10,950 nt of DNA. It comes from CAYSAA01 sp964428905. GTDB lineage: Bacteria; Atribacterota; Phoenicimicrobiia; Phoenicimicrobiales; Stramentimicrobiaceae. Made by a program: the position numbers and the translations under genes. Below, piece after piece: positions 1 to 8,680 of this stretch (position 1 is its first letter; every line of letters starts with the position of its first letter). Where the stretch lies: NCBI GenBank assembly GCA_964428905.1, contig CAYSAA010000121.1, forward strand, positions 1 through 10,950. The letters are read 5' to 3'. The notes below the pieces were generated by a model. That model searched no databases and was not told the DNA's origin. It worked only from the letters and a program-made list of their open reading frames with translations.

Positions 1-793
1 CAATGACTGAGTTATCTGGCATCATTTTTACCATGTCTTCAGTAACTACCTTAGGAGCAGTAGCTCCGGGTATCAGGGCTGCGCCAATCAAGGCATCGGC
101 ATCTTTGATTTCCTGCTCAATGTTATGTTGATTAGAAACGAGGAAATTCACATTCTTGGGCATGATATCATCTAAATACTTTAAACGATCCAGGTTGATA
201 TCTAAGATAGTAACATTGGCACCGATGCCGGCAGTGACTTTAGCAGCATTGGTACCAACTGTTCCTCCACCAATAACAACTACTTTAGCTGGTTTCACAC
301 CAGGAACACCACCCATTAAAACGCCACGTCCTCCATAGGGAAGGGCTAAGTAATAGGCTGCAATATGGCCAGCCATTTTTCCGGCAACTTCACTCATCGG
401 ATTTAGTAAGGGCAATCCTTTGTCTTTGGTTTCTACTGTTTCATAAGCAATACAAATACAGTGCCTCTCCATCATACCTTCGGTTAATTCTCGGGAGGCA
501 GCGAAATGGAAATAGGTAAATACTATTTGTCCATGCTTGATCATTGGATATTCAACAGGCATCGGTTCTTTTACTTTCATAATCATATCGGATTTTTCGT
601 AAACTTGCTGGGCGGAATCAAGAATGGAGGCGCCAGCAGCACTGTATTCCTGGTCTGTTATTCCGCTTCCTGAGCCGGCTGACTTTTGAACAAATACCTG
701 ATGCCCTGCCTGGGTAAATGCTTTAACACCAGCGGGTGTAATAGCAACCCGGTTTTCATTATTTTTTATCTCTTTAGGTACACCAATTATCAT
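1..793 (-). CDS. ald: Alanine dehydrogenase, C-terminus cut by window edge
   Basis: NAD-dependent alanine dehydrogenase (L-alanine + NAD+ + H2O = pyruvate + NH4+ + NADH), cytosolic. The frame is open to the left edge and gives the first 264 of the usual ~370 residues. It starts MIIGVPKEIKNNENRVAITP, the classic Ald/PNT N-terminus. Visible family residues are R15 (substrate carboxylate), K75 in the MKVKEP motif, H96 in TYFHFAAS, and a Rossmann loop at about 172-184 (VVIGGGTVGTNAA) with D198 at the end of the next strand, the usual NAD-selecting acid. The ATG at 791-793 is preceded by a TCCTCC complement (GGAGGA on the coding strand, 805-810), spaced 11 nt, slightly long. It lies 100 nt after the symporter and is the last visible gene of the glycine cluster. 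Some Ald enzymes also aminate glyoxylate to glycine, so a glycine role is possible but inferred. Confidence 0.96.
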   Translation of the reverse strand, partial: MIIGVPKEIKNNENRVAITPAGVKAFTQAGHQVFVQKSAGSGSGITDQEYSAAGASILDSAQQVYEKSDMIMKVKEPMPVEYPMIKHGQIVFTYFHFAASRELTEGMMERHCICIAYETVETKDKGLPLLNPMSEVAGKMAGHIAAYYLALPYGGRGVLMGGVPGVKPAKVVVIGGGTVGTNAAKVTAGIGANVTILDINLDRLKYLDDIMPKNVNFLVSNQHNIEQEIKDADALIGAALIPGATAPKVVTEDMVKMMPDNSVI

Positions 794-822
794 TAGTTAA
801 ATAGTCCTCCTTGTAAAATAAT

Positions 823-873
823 GGCATAGGGCAAGGGTAAATTATAATATACAATATCTTCTGACCCTATACC
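823..873 (-). other. Inverted repeat in symporter-ald intergenic gap
   Basis: On the minus strand GGTATAGGG (865-873) can pair with CCCTATGCC (823-831), nine pairs including one G-U, around a 33-nt AT-rich loop. No U-tract follows, so it does not look like an intrinsic terminator. It sits just upstream of the ald ribosome binding site and could be an mRNA processing or stability hairpin, or chance. Confidence 0.3.
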
Positions 874-893
874 ATCAAATTGAAATAAAAATA

Positions 894-2255
894 TTAAATC
901 TTTAACATTTCAGGATTGGAAAAATATTCTTTAACCTGTTCAGCCATAACGCCACTTAAGAATATTAATCCGATTAAATTAGGAATAGCCATAGCACCGT
1001 TCAAAGCATCCGTAAGCAGCCAGACAAAGGGAACTTCCACCACCGCACCCAGAAAAGCAACAATAACAAACAACCACGCATATGGCATAACAACAGACGG
1101 ACCGAGAATAAAGCGTGAACACTGCTGACCATAGTAACACCAGGTGATGATAGTAGAGAAACCGAATAACAATGAGCCCAAGGCTACAATAGGTCCACCT
1201 ATACCCCCTAATACGGTTTCAAAGGCATGAGCAGTTAGTTGGGTACTTGTGTATCCTGTCCCCAATGAATCAGTTAAAAGAATGACTAAAGCAGTCATGG
1301 AGCAGATAATAAGTGTATCAATCATTACATCAATCATGGCGATAGAACCCTGTCTTACAGGATGCTTTGTTCTGGCAACTGCATTGGCGATACTCCCACT
1401 ACCCAAACCAGCTTCATTGGAGAAGATACCACGGGCAACCCCAAAGCGCATGGCCTGGGCGACTGTAGCTCCGGCAAATCCGCCAAATGCAGCTCTTCCG
1501 CTAAAAGCACTTCTAAAAATTTCTCCAATTGCCCAGGGAACCATATTTATTCTGGAGATAATTACAATTAAAGCTGCAACAATATAAAACAATGCCATAA
1601 ATGGCACAAGGTACTCGGTTACAGAACCGATTCGCTTAATCCCTCCAACGACTACCAGCCAGAGAAGTACTGCTAGGACAATACCGGTAACAAGCTGTGG
1701 AATACCAAAAACACTGTTTCCAACTAAAGCCATGGAGTTAGTCTGAACCATATCACCGATGCCAAAAGCTGCTAAAGCCCCAAATAATGCGAAGATCCAT
1801 CCCAGCCATTTTTGTCCCAATCCTTTTTCGATAAAATACATTGAACCACCTGCCAGTGCACCATCCTTGTCCTTAATTCTGTATTTTACACCCAGTGCAG
1901 CTTCGCACAGCTTGGTCGCCATTCCTACCAGAGCAATAATCCACATCCACAAGACAGCACCAGGACCGCCTGCTGCAATAGCAGTCGCTACACCAGCAAT
2001 ATTACCATTGCCCACAGTAGCCGCAAGTGTGGCAGTCAATGCCTGAAAGGGGGTAATTTCTCCTTCATCTTGTTCGCTTGCATCTTTTCTGGTCAGACCA
2101 CTGATAATTAATTTCCAACCATGTCCGGAATGCTTAAATTGGGGGAAACCTAATCGAATCGTCAGGAAAAGACCTGTGCCGGCTAAAATAATTAACATGG
2201 GAGGACCCCAGACAAAATCATCAATAATGGTCAGAATATCCATAATTGCTGTCAT
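894..2255 (-). CDS. Sodium:alanine/glycine symporter, AGCS family
   Basis: Integral inner-membrane transporter of the alanine/glycine:cation symporter family (AlsT/DagA/AgcS type), importing alanine and/or glycine with Na+. The 453-residue product has the family's usual length and about ten hydrophobic segments. The signature region lies at residues 68-93: TPFQALTATLAATVGNGNIA and what follows, where the GNGNIAG motif helps line the substrate site in this family. Later segments include a conserved FSNEAGLGSGSIANA stretch, also typical. An upstream in-frame TTG at 2277-2279 would place the start before a strong AGGAGG (about 2265-2271). The ATG at 2253-2255, about 9 nt after that Shine-Dalgarno, is therefore preferred. 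It lies 204 nt after gcvT and 100 nt before ald. Being in a glycine-riboswitch cluster, glycine is a likely substrate, but the sequence cannot separate glycine from alanine. Confidence 0.95.
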   Translation of the reverse strand: MTAIMDILTIIDDFVWGPPMLIILAGTGLFLTIRLGFPQFKHSGHGWKLIISGLTRKDASEQDEGEITPFQALTATLAATVGNGNIAGVATAIAAGGPGAVLWMWIIALVGMATKLCEAALGVKYRIKDKDGALAGGSMYFIEKGLGQKWLGWIFALFGALAAFGIGDMVQTNSMALVGNSVFGIPQLVTGIVLAVLLWLVVVGGIKRIGSVTEYLVPFMALFYIVAALIVIISRINMVPWAIGEIFRSAFSGRAAFGGFAGATVAQAMRFGVARGIFSNEAGLGSGSIANAVARTKHPVRQGSIAMIDVMIDTLIICSMTALVILLTDSLGTGYTSTQLTAHAFETVLGGIGGPIVALGSLLFGFSTIITWCYYGQQCSRFILGPSVVMPYAWLFVIVAFLGAVVEVPFVWLLTDALNGAMAIPNLIGLIFLSGVMAEQVKEYFSNPEMLKI

Positions 2256-2459
2256 AATAATAAAACCTCCTAATCTCAAATTATTTAATAATTATTATTA
2301 AAAATATCGAGCAAAGTTTTTTCATTAAGCAATAAAAAATATAAACAAGATATTGAAACTATTTCATCACCTCCTGCAAAAAAATTAAATATCTAACCTC
2401 CTTTCTAAAAAATTATCTTATTTTTTATTATGATACGAAAAAATATTAAAATCAAATAT
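2256..2459 (-). other. AT-rich gcvT-symporter gap with two orphan ribosome binding sites
   Basis: This 204-nt gap holds no convincing gene. Read on the minus strand, it contains two near-perfect Shine-Dalgarno sequences, AAAGGAGGT (about 2396-2404) and AGGAGGTGATG (about 2365-2375), besides the symporter's own. The second is followed at too short a distance by ATG AAA TAG, and the first has no usable start codon before a stop. They could be relics of a small lost gene or a leader element. No strong promoter was found, so whether the symporter has its own start site is open. Confidence 0.45.
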
Positions 2460-3590
2460 TTATCTTTTGTTCACCGGTGCCAGGAAAGGCATAGGAACAA
2501 CTTCTGCATGAATAGGTTTATTTCTGATAATAACATTTACCTCGGTACCTACCTTGGTATAAGGCATATCTAATAGTCCCATGGCATAAACTCTCTTTAA
2601 GGAAGGGCAATAGTTTCCCGAGGTGATAAAGCCTATTTTTTGACTCTCTTTTTGTACTTCCATTTTACTTCTGGGTATTCCTCCTTGAGGAACGGAAAGC
2701 CCCACTAATTTTCTGGTGATACCATTCTTTTGAATGGTTAGTAAACTATCTTTACCAATAAAATTATCCTTATCAAGCTTCACGGTCCATCCTTGACCAG
2801 TCTCCAAAGGATTGATCGTTTCATCAATATCATTACCATAAAGCCAGTAGGCGACTTCAAAACGTGTAGTATCCCTTGCTCCTAAACCACAAGGCTTGAT
2901 ATCATAATTTTTACCTTCCTTTAAGGCAATTTGCCAAATGTCAATAATGTCTAAAGCATTGAAGGTGTAGATTTCAAACCCGTCTTCACCGGTATAGCCG
3001 GTTCGTGAAATCAAAACATCTTTATCAAAAAGTGTTCCCAAGGTAAAATGGAAACGTTTTAAATCCGAAAGCGATATTTTGTCTTTACCTTTGAAAAATG
3101 GAGTAAGCAATTTTTCTGCCATAGGGCCCTGAATGGCTACTTCGCCATATTCTTTACTCTTATTTTTTATTTCAATATCAAAATTCTGGCTGTGTTGTTC
3201 AATCCATAGATGGTCTTTTTCCGAATAGTTTGGAGAAGCGTTAACCACTAACAATATTGATTGTTCACTGATCTTATAGACAAAAAGATCATCAACTTGT
3301 CCACCATGGTCATAACACATGGGAGAATATTTAATTGAACCATTTTTCATATTACTGATTCGATTGGTTAAGAGATAGTCTACAAAGGAAAGGGTATCTG
3401 GACCCTTAATTTCAATTTCACCCATATGTGATACGTCAAAAATACCTATTCTCTCCCTTACTGCTATATGTTCATCAATGATGCTGCTGTACTGAACAGG
3501 CATATCGAAACCATCGAAAGGTATCATTCGAGCATGTAAATGAATATGTTCATCATGAAGCGGTGTTAATAATAGATCTTCTTCAGGCAT
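2460..3590 (-). CDS. gcvT: Glycine cleavage system T protein (aminomethyltransferase)
   Basis: Transfers the methylene group from aminomethyl-lipoyl-GcvH to tetrahydrofolate, giving 5,10-methylene-THF and NH3; cytosolic. The product has 376 residues, at the upper end of the normal range. Recognisable blocks are TPLHDEH near residue 9, the GFDMPVQY block at 27-34, FDVSHMGE at 51-58, and GGQVDDLFVY at 96-105. The last contains the family's catalytic aspartate (VDD, 99-101). Further blocks are SRTGYTGEDGFEIY and, near the C-terminus, GIPRS and AEVVPMPF, all as expected for an intact enzyme. The ATG is preceded by AGGAGG (about 3597-3602) at 5-6 nt. It follows gcvPB by 46 nt. Its position as last gcv gene is unusual, since gcvT commonly comes first in gcv operons. 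No defect is seen. Confidence 0.98.
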   Translation of the reverse strand: MPEEDLLLTPLHDEHIHLHARMIPFDGFDMPVQYSSIIDEHIAVRERIGIFDVSHMGEIEIKGPDTLSFVDYLLTNRISNMKNGSIKYSPMCYDHGGQVDDLFVYKISEQSILLVVNASPNYSEKDHLWIEQHSQNFDIEIKNKSKEYGEVAIQGPMAEKLLTPFFKGKDKISLSDLKRFHFTLGTLFDKDVLISRTGYTGEDGFEIYTFNALDIIDIWQIALKEGKNYDIKPCGLGARDTTRFEVAYWLYGNDIDETINPLETGQGWTVKLDKDNFIGKDSLLTIQKNGITRKLVGLSVPQGGIPRSKMEVQKESQKIGFITSGNYCPSLKRVYAMGLLDMPYTKVGTEVNVIIRNKPIHAEVVPMPFLAPVNKR

Positions 3591-3636
3591 TTCATCCCTC
3601 CTGATTTAAAATTAATTTCTTGATATACATCATTAT

Positions 3637-5112
3637 TTATTGATCTTGCAACTTTAATTCATCGTCATAGGTCAAGATTGGTTTTTGAACAGCCAAAACA
3701 TCATCGGTTTTTCCAATAGGTGTTATATGAGGCGCGGATAGCAAAACTTCAGGATTTGTTTTAGCCTCATCGGATATTTTAATCATAACCTCGATGAATT
3801 CATCCAACACTTCTTTACTTTCTGACTCAGGTGGTTCAATCATAATCGTCTCTTCGGCATAGGGTTCGAAATGAGGGAAGTAAATGGTGGGGGGATGAAT
3901 TCCATAATCCATTAATCTCTTGGCGATGTGTAAGGTTTTAATGCCATATTTTTTATATTCACGGCCGGTCAAGGTGCATTCGTGTCCACAATATTGATCA
4001 TAAGCCGGCTTATAATATTTTTTTAACTTTGCTAACACATAATTGGCATTGATAATACTTGTTTTAGAGCATTGGTAAAGATATTCTGGGCCAAGAGAAA
4101 GAATCCAGGTATAAGTCTTAACTAAAACTGCAAAATTTCCCCAAAAACTACGGACCATGCCAATACTCTTGTTACCAATATCTTTTAAGAAATATTTATT
4201 TTCGGTAGAATCAAAGTCAACAATTGGCGTTGGTAGGTAAGATATTAATCTATCTTTGACACCGATCACACCTGCCCCCGGACCACCACCACCGTGAGGT
4301 GTGGAGAAAGTTTTATGAAGGTTGAGGTGAACAACATCAAATCCGGCATCACCTGGCCGAATTATCCCCAGGGAGGCATTCAGGTTTGCACCATCATAAT
4401 AAAGTAATCCACCTTTTTGATGAACGATTTTCTCGATGTCTTCAATTCCTTCATCGTACAATCCCACAGTATTGGGATTGGTTAACATTAATCCTACTGT
4501 CTGTTCATCCATAGCATTTTTGAGTGAATTCAAATCAACTGTACCATTTTCATTTGATTTTATTTCAATGACTTCAAAACCTGCCATGGCAGCGGAAGCA
4601 GGATTGGTGCCATGGGCAGAATCAGGTATCAACATCTTAGTTCTTTTTTCCCCATGGTCCATAAAATATTGACGCATAATCAGATTCCCAGTTAATTCTC
4701 CATGAGCACCGGAAGCAGGTGCCATAGTATATTGGTTCATTGCGGTAATTTCACATAGCAACAAATTGAGTTGATGCATAATTTCCAGAGATCCCTGAAT
4801 CATTTCCGGTGAGGAAAGCGGATGGGCATAAACGAATTGATTAAGAGAGGCCATTTTTTCATTGATTCTAGGGTTATATTTCATAGTACAAGAACCTAAG
4901 GGATATAATCCATCATCTACCCCGTAATTGAATTTGGAGAGTTTGGTGAAATGACGAATAACATCAACTTCTGACACCTCGGTTAATTGTTTCTTACTTT
5001 TATCCAAAGAAATATCGGGCAGACAATCTTCAATTTTGATATCTTGGAATAAGTCAGAGGGAAGAGAATAACCATCTCTTCCGGAAATACTTTTTTCAAA
5101 AATAAGTTTCAT
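3637..5112 (-). CDS. gcvPB: Glycine dehydrogenase (decarboxylating) subunit 2
   Basis: C-terminal-half subunit of the split P protein. With GcvPA it forms the PLP enzyme that decarboxylates glycine and loads the aminomethyl group onto lipoyl-GcvH. The product has 491 residues, a normal length. The PLP lysine is K267 in NLHKTFSTPHGGGGPG (264-279). Also visible are LGSCTMKYNPR at 72-82, SGAHGELTGN at 134-143, and DSAHGTNPASAAMAGF at 164-179, all P-protein hallmarks. An in-frame ATG nine codons upstream would overlap the end of gcvPA and lacks a ribosome site. The ATG at 5110-5112 has AAGGAGGA 5 nt upstream and begins MKLIFEKS, as orthologues often do, so it is preferred. It is 13 nt after gcvPA, so the two subunits are almost certainly co-translated. 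Confidence 0.98.
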   Translation of the reverse strand: MKLIFEKSISGRDGYSLPSDLFQDIKIEDCLPDISLDKSKKQLTEVSEVDVIRHFTKLSKFNYGVDDGLYPLGSCTMKYNPRINEKMASLNQFVYAHPLSSPEMIQGSLEIMHQLNLLLCEITAMNQYTMAPASGAHGELTGNLIMRQYFMDHGEKRTKMLIPDSAHGTNPASAAMAGFEVIEIKSNENGTVDLNSLKNAMDEQTVGLMLTNPNTVGLYDEGIEDIEKIVHQKGGLLYYDGANLNASLGIIRPGDAGFDVVHLNLHKTFSTPHGGGGPGAGVIGVKDRLISYLPTPIVDFDSTENKYFLKDIGNKSIGMVRSFWGNFAVLVKTYTWILSLGPEYLYQCSKTSIINANYVLAKLKKYYKPAYDQYCGHECTLTGREYKKYGIKTLHIAKRLMDYGIHPPTIYFPHFEPYAEETIMIEPPESESKEVLDEFIEVMIKISDEAKTNPEVLLSAPHITPIGKTDDVLAVQKPILTYDDELKLQDQ

Positions 5113-5125
5113 ATTTTCCTCCTTG

Positions 5126-6466
5126 CTAAGATAATACATCTACTATGCGATTTAATTCATCCCGGGTAAATATTTCAGTTACGGCAAAGAGCACAGTTTG
5201 CTCAAAATGATTACCTGGATAAAATGACTGGACAGAAAGGGGTGGAAGGAATTGGCTCTTTAATAATATTTGATTAAGATCCTTGATATTTCCCTGGTAT
5301 TTAATGAGAAATTCATTAAAATAAGGATACTTAAAAATATTTTCAAAATTTCCTGTTTTTAACAGTTGACTTTCCAGGTAATGTGCCATCTTGGCATTAA
5401 GTAGAGAATATTGATAGATACCTTCAGTACCCATGAGTGACAAGTAAATATTGGATGCGATAACGTTTAGGTTGTGGTTGGTACACATGTTAGAAGTTGC
5501 TTTTTCTCTTCTGATGTCCTGTTCACGAGCTCTGAAGGTCATAACAAAGGCTCTCTTTCCTTTATTGTCTTTGGTTTCACCAGCAATTCTACCAGGAATC
5601 TGTCTGACGAATTGCTTCTTGGTTGCCAAAAAAGCATTATAGGGCCCCCCGAAATTCAAATCCATTCCGAAGGATTGAGCACTGCCTGCCACAATGTCGA
5701 CCCCTAAATCACCCGGAGATTTAAGAATTCCCAGGGACATACTTTCCACAATGATATCAATAAGTAATCCTTTTTTCTGATGAATCAATTCTGAAATTGC
5801 CGTTAAATTTTCAATACCTCCCAAAAAATTAGGGCTTTGAATCAAAACAGCGGCTGTACTTTCATCCAGTAATTGTTCTAATTGTTCGAGTTGAACTAAT
5901 CCATCTTGAAAGGGCAACTCAATTATTTCGACATCGTGAGGCCCTAAATATGTCTTGATTGTTTCACGGTAATGAGGGTGAATTAGGGTTGAAACAATAA
6001 TTTTATTTTTATGTGTTAACCTCAAGGACATCAAGGCTGCTTCTCCGGCAGCAGATGCACCGTCGAAAATAGATGGGATAACCACATCCATTTTAGTCAG
6101 TCTGGAAATGAAGCTTTGGTATTCAAACATGGACTGAAGAGTTCCCTGGCTTAGTTCTGGTTGATAGGGTGTATAGCAGGTCCAGAATTCTTCTCTTTGT
6201 AATAAAGATTTTTGTGCTTCTGGTATAAAATGACGGTAAGCACCAGCACCAATTAATGGCTTCATGGAGTAGAAATCAGCATTTTTCTGGGCAATTCCCA
6301 TAATTTTCTCTTCCAATTCCTGTTCTGAGAGCGCAGTAGGAATTTTAAGTTTATCTTTTAGCCTTAATTTTTCGGGAATATTTTTTATGAGTTCATCGAA
6401 AGAAGTAACCCCGATATCTTTTAACATTTCACTTTGCTGTTCTTTGGTTGACGGGATATATCTCAT
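5126..6466 (-). CDS. gcvPA: Glycine dehydrogenase (decarboxylating) subunit 1
   Basis: N-terminal-half subunit of the split glycine decarboxylase. It resembles the PLP fold but lacks the PLP lysine, which GcvPB supplies. The product has 446 residues, typical. It opens MRYIPSTKEQQSEMLKDIGV, the standard GcvPA N-terminus, followed by GAGAYRHFIP, FWTCYTPYQPELSQGTLQ, and later the block around SFGMDLNFGGPYNAF. A GTG three codons upstream (6473-6475) lies inside the GAGGTG ribosome site, so the ATG at 6464-6466, 6 nt after that site, is the better start. It follows the gcvH stop by 11 nt and precedes gcvPB by 13 nt. The PA/PB split is common in Gram-positives, thermophiles and archaea, and most proteobacteria have a fused gcvP. 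Confidence 0.97.
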   Translation of the reverse strand: MRYIPSTKEQQSEMLKDIGVTSFDELIKNIPEKLRLKDKLKIPTALSEQELEEKIMGIAQKNADFYSMKPLIGAGAYRHFIPEAQKSLLQREEFWTCYTPYQPELSQGTLQSMFEYQSFISRLTKMDVVIPSIFDGASAAGEAALMSLRLTHKNKIIVSTLIHPHYRETIKTYLGPHDVEIIELPFQDGLVQLEQLEQLLDESTAAVLIQSPNFLGGIENLTAISELIHQKKGLLIDIIVESMSLGILKSPGDLGVDIVAGSAQSFGMDLNFGGPYNAFLATKKQFVRQIPGRIAGETKDNKGKRAFVMTFRAREQDIRREKATSNMCTNHNLNVIASNIYLSLMGTEGIYQYSLLNAKMAHYLESQLLKTGNFENIFKYPYFNEFLIKYQGNIKDLNQILLKSQFLPPLSVQSFYPGNHFEQTVLFAVTEIFTRDELNRIVDVLS

Positions 6467-6477
6467 ATTTTTCACCT

Positions 6478-6867
6478 CTATTCTTTTCGAAATTCAGCAT
6501 AATCCGAAGCACTCATCAGCTCATCAATTTCTTCTTCCGGTTTATCCATTTTTATTTTGGCAAACCAGCCTTTATTGTAGGGATCTTGGTTAATAAGAGA
6601 TGGTTCATCAACAATATTTTGATTGATTTCAATAATTTCACCACTAACGGGGGAATACACATCAGAGACTGCCTTCACTGATTCAACAGTAGTGAGTACA
6701 TCTCCCTTATGAAGCACGGTCCCTTTTTTCATTTCCTCTACATAGACAATATCTCCCAATTGGTCTTGGGCATAATCAGTAATCCCAATGGTTCCGATAT
6801 CATTTTCCACTTTTAACCATTCATCATTTTTGCTATAATATAGATCTTCATTAACCTTATTAGACAT
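6478..6867 (-). CDS. gcvH: Glycine cleavage system H protein (lipoyl carrier)
   Basis: Small lipoylated shuttle protein that carries the aminomethyl intermediate from GcvPA/PB to GcvT and delivers dihydrolipoyl groups to the L protein. The product has 129 residues, the family norm. The lipoyl-acceptor lysine is K65 in the TTVESVKAVSDVYSPVSGEI block. Also visible are the N-terminal YSKNDEWLK and GITDYAQDQLGDIVYVE motifs, and PYNKGWFAKIK near the end. A TTG five codons upstream overlaps the ribosome site. The ATG at 6865-6867 has GGAGGT (6875-6880) 7 nt before it and is chosen. It lies between fhs (39-nt gap) and gcvPA (11-nt gap). No lipoate ligase or lipoyl synthase gene is present in the window to modify it. 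Confidence 0.98.
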   Translation of the reverse strand: MSNKVNEDLYYSKNDEWLKVENDIGTIGITDYAQDQLGDIVYVEEMKKGTVLHKGDVLTTVESVKAVSDVYSPVSGEIIEINQNIVDEPSLINQDPYNKGWFAKIKMDKPEEEIDELMSASDYAEFRKE

Positions 6868-6906
6868 TATACTTACCTCCAAATATTTAATATTGAATTT
6901 TAAAAC

Positions 6907-8604
6907 CTAAAACAATCCAACGGTATTACCATCTTTATCAATATCCACTTTCATGGAAGCCGGGAACGATGGCAGACCAGGCATGGTCATCATGGTACCC
7001 AAAAGGGGATAGAGGAAACCGGCTCCAACCGAGGCACGGATATCACGGATGGGAACTTTGAAATGCCTGGGTCTCCCCTTGATGGCCGGGTCATGAGAGA
7101 GAGAAAGGTGTGTTTTGGCCATACAGATGGGTAGGTTACCAAAACCGGAAGATTCAAATAGTTTGATATTTTTTTCTGCCTGGGCTTGATAGGTTACTCC
7201 ATCTGCGCCGTAGACCTTGGTAGCGATGGTCTCAATCTTCTCCTTGATGCTGGCCTCCAGTGGATAGAGATAATGAAAACCGTTTTCCTTTTCTGTTGCC
7301 TCTATCACTGCTTCAGCCAGTTCAGTACAACCATCTCCTCCTTTTTCCCATCCCTGGTGGGTCACTACTGCTGAAGCACCTGCAGCCAGGCCTTTTTCTT
7401 TAATCAATTCAATTTCCCCGGGGGTATCGGTTGGGAAGCTGTTGATAACAACTACCGGGTTAATACCATGTAAGAGGACATTCTCAATATGTTTCTCCAG
7501 GTTTTCACATCCTTTTTCTACCGCAGCTAAATTTTCCCGGGAAAGTTTTTCCTGATCCAATGGTTTTCCGGCAATGACTTTAATAGCACCACCGTGCATT
7601 TTCAAGGCCCGAATGGTAGAGACAATTACGGCAGCATCTACCTTTAACTTACTGGTACGGCATTTAATGTTACACATTTTTTCGAATCCCATATCAGAAC
7701 CGAAGCCCGATTCGGTCACCACATAATCGGCCAGTTTGGTGGCGATGAGATCAGCCAGGACTGAATTGTTACCATGGGCGATATTGGCAAAGGGTCCGCA
7801 ATGCATAAAACAGGGGCCATGTTCCAGGGTTTGAATCAGGTTGGGGTGGAGGGCATCTTTTAAAAGCACGGTCATGGCACCGGCGGCCTTTAGATCTTCA
7901 GCGGTAACGGGCTTTCCGTCATTCGTGTAGGCAATGGTCATTTTGCCCAATCTTTCCCTGAGGTCAAAGATATTGGTGGCCATGGCCAGGATAGCCATCA
8001 CCTCTGATGCGACGGTAATATCAAACCCGGTTTCCCGGGGAATACCGTTGGTCTTTCCGCCCAATCCTACCACAATGTTTCTCAGGGCACGATCTGAGAT
8101 ATCCATTACCCGGTTAATACCGATGCTGTGTATGTCGATATTCAGTTTGTTGCCTTTTTGCAGGTGGGTATCCAGCATGGCACAGAGCAGATTGTTGGCT
8201 GCCCCTACGGCATGAATATCACCGGTGAAATGCAGGTTCAGGTCCTCCATGGGAACCACCTGGGAATATCCTCCGCCTGCTGCACCGCCTTTGATGCCAA
8301 AGACCGGACCCATGGAAGGCTCCCTTAAGGCATTGATGACCTTTTTCCCCAGTTTGGCCAGGCCTTGTCCCAGGCCTATGGAGGTAACGGTTTTCCCTTC
8401 TCCTAAGGGGGTAGGGGTAATGGCAGTAACCACAATGTATTTTGCCTGGGGATGGTCTGTGAGTCGATTGAGAATATCAGCTTTCACCTTGGCTTTGTAT
8501 GTACCGTAGAGCACCAATTCGTCTTCTTTGATACCTGCTTTTGAGGCAATTTCAGTGATGGGAAGCAGTTTGGTTTGTTGGGCAATTTCTAAGTCTGATT
8601 TCAT
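6907..8604 (-). CDS. fhs: Formate-tetrahydrofolate ligase
   Basis: Reversible ATP-dependent formylation of THF: formate + ATP + THF = 10-formyl-THF + ADP + Pi; cytosolic. The product has 565 residues, the family's usual size (about 555-560). The nucleotide loop is TPTPLGEGKT (63-72), followed by SIGLGQGLAKLGKK. Other family blocks are REPSMGPVFGIKGGAAGGGY, MEDLNLHFTGDIHAV and FANIAHGNNSV. The end is the typical VDIDKDGNTVGLF. The ATG at 8602-8604 is 5 nt after AGGAGG (8610-8615). It is the first gene after the glycine riboswitch. In sampled 60-base blocks its GC is roughly 37-60%, clearly higher than in the gcv genes and guaA. In the glycine-catabolic direction it would make ATP from formyl-THF, while in the synthetic direction it feeds formate into the one-carbon pool. 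Confidence 0.99.
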   Translation of the reverse strand: MKSDLEIAQQTKLLPITEIASKAGIKEDELVLYGTYKAKVKADILNRLTDHPQAKYIVVTAITPTPLGEGKTVTSIGLGQGLAKLGKKVINALREPSMGPVFGIKGGAAGGGYSQVVPMEDLNLHFTGDIHAVGAANNLLCAMLDTHLQKGNKLNIDIHSIGINRVMDISDRALRNIVVGLGGKTNGIPRETGFDITVASEVMAILAMATNIFDLRERLGKMTIAYTNDGKPVTAEDLKAAGAMTVLLKDALHPNLIQTLEHGPCFMHCGPFANIAHGNNSVLADLIATKLADYVVTESGFGSDMGFEKMCNIKCRTSKLKVDAAVIVSTIRALKMHGGAIKVIAGKPLDQEKLSRENLAAVEKGCENLEKHIENVLLHGINPVVVINSFPTDTPGEIELIKEKGLAAGASAVVTHQGWEKGGDGCTELAEAVIEATEKENGFHYLYPLEASIKEKIETIATKVYGADGVTYQAQAEKNIKLFESSGFGNLPICMAKTHLSLSHDPAIKGRPRHFKVPIRDIRASVGAGFLYPLLGTMMTMPGLPSFPASMKVDIDKDGNTVGLF

Positions 8605-8680
8605 ATTTTCCTCCTTTTTTTATTTAAAAATAGCGTTTATTAACTATAGTAAATACCACACCCGCATAACGAGTGGCTTT

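Noticed and set aside
1249..1587. Plus-strand open frames opposite the symporter, gcv genes and fhs
   Set aside because: They are antisense shadows of well-recognised genes, without ribosome sites or recognisable protein motifs.
2256..2279. Upstream TTG extension of the symporter
   Set aside because: It would put the start codon upstream of and across the strong AGGAGG site. The ATG at 2253-2255 fits that site.
2438..2461. Terminator-like AAATATT/AATATTT stem with a short U-run after gcvT
   Set aside because: The stem is only seven A-T pairs and overlaps the gcvT stop codon. It is too weak to call in such AT-rich DNA.
8640..8675. Possible second promoter for fhs (TATAGT box on the minus strand)
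   Set aside because: No acceptable -35 hexamer lies at 16-18 bases. The ACTATAGT palindrome is probably coincidental.
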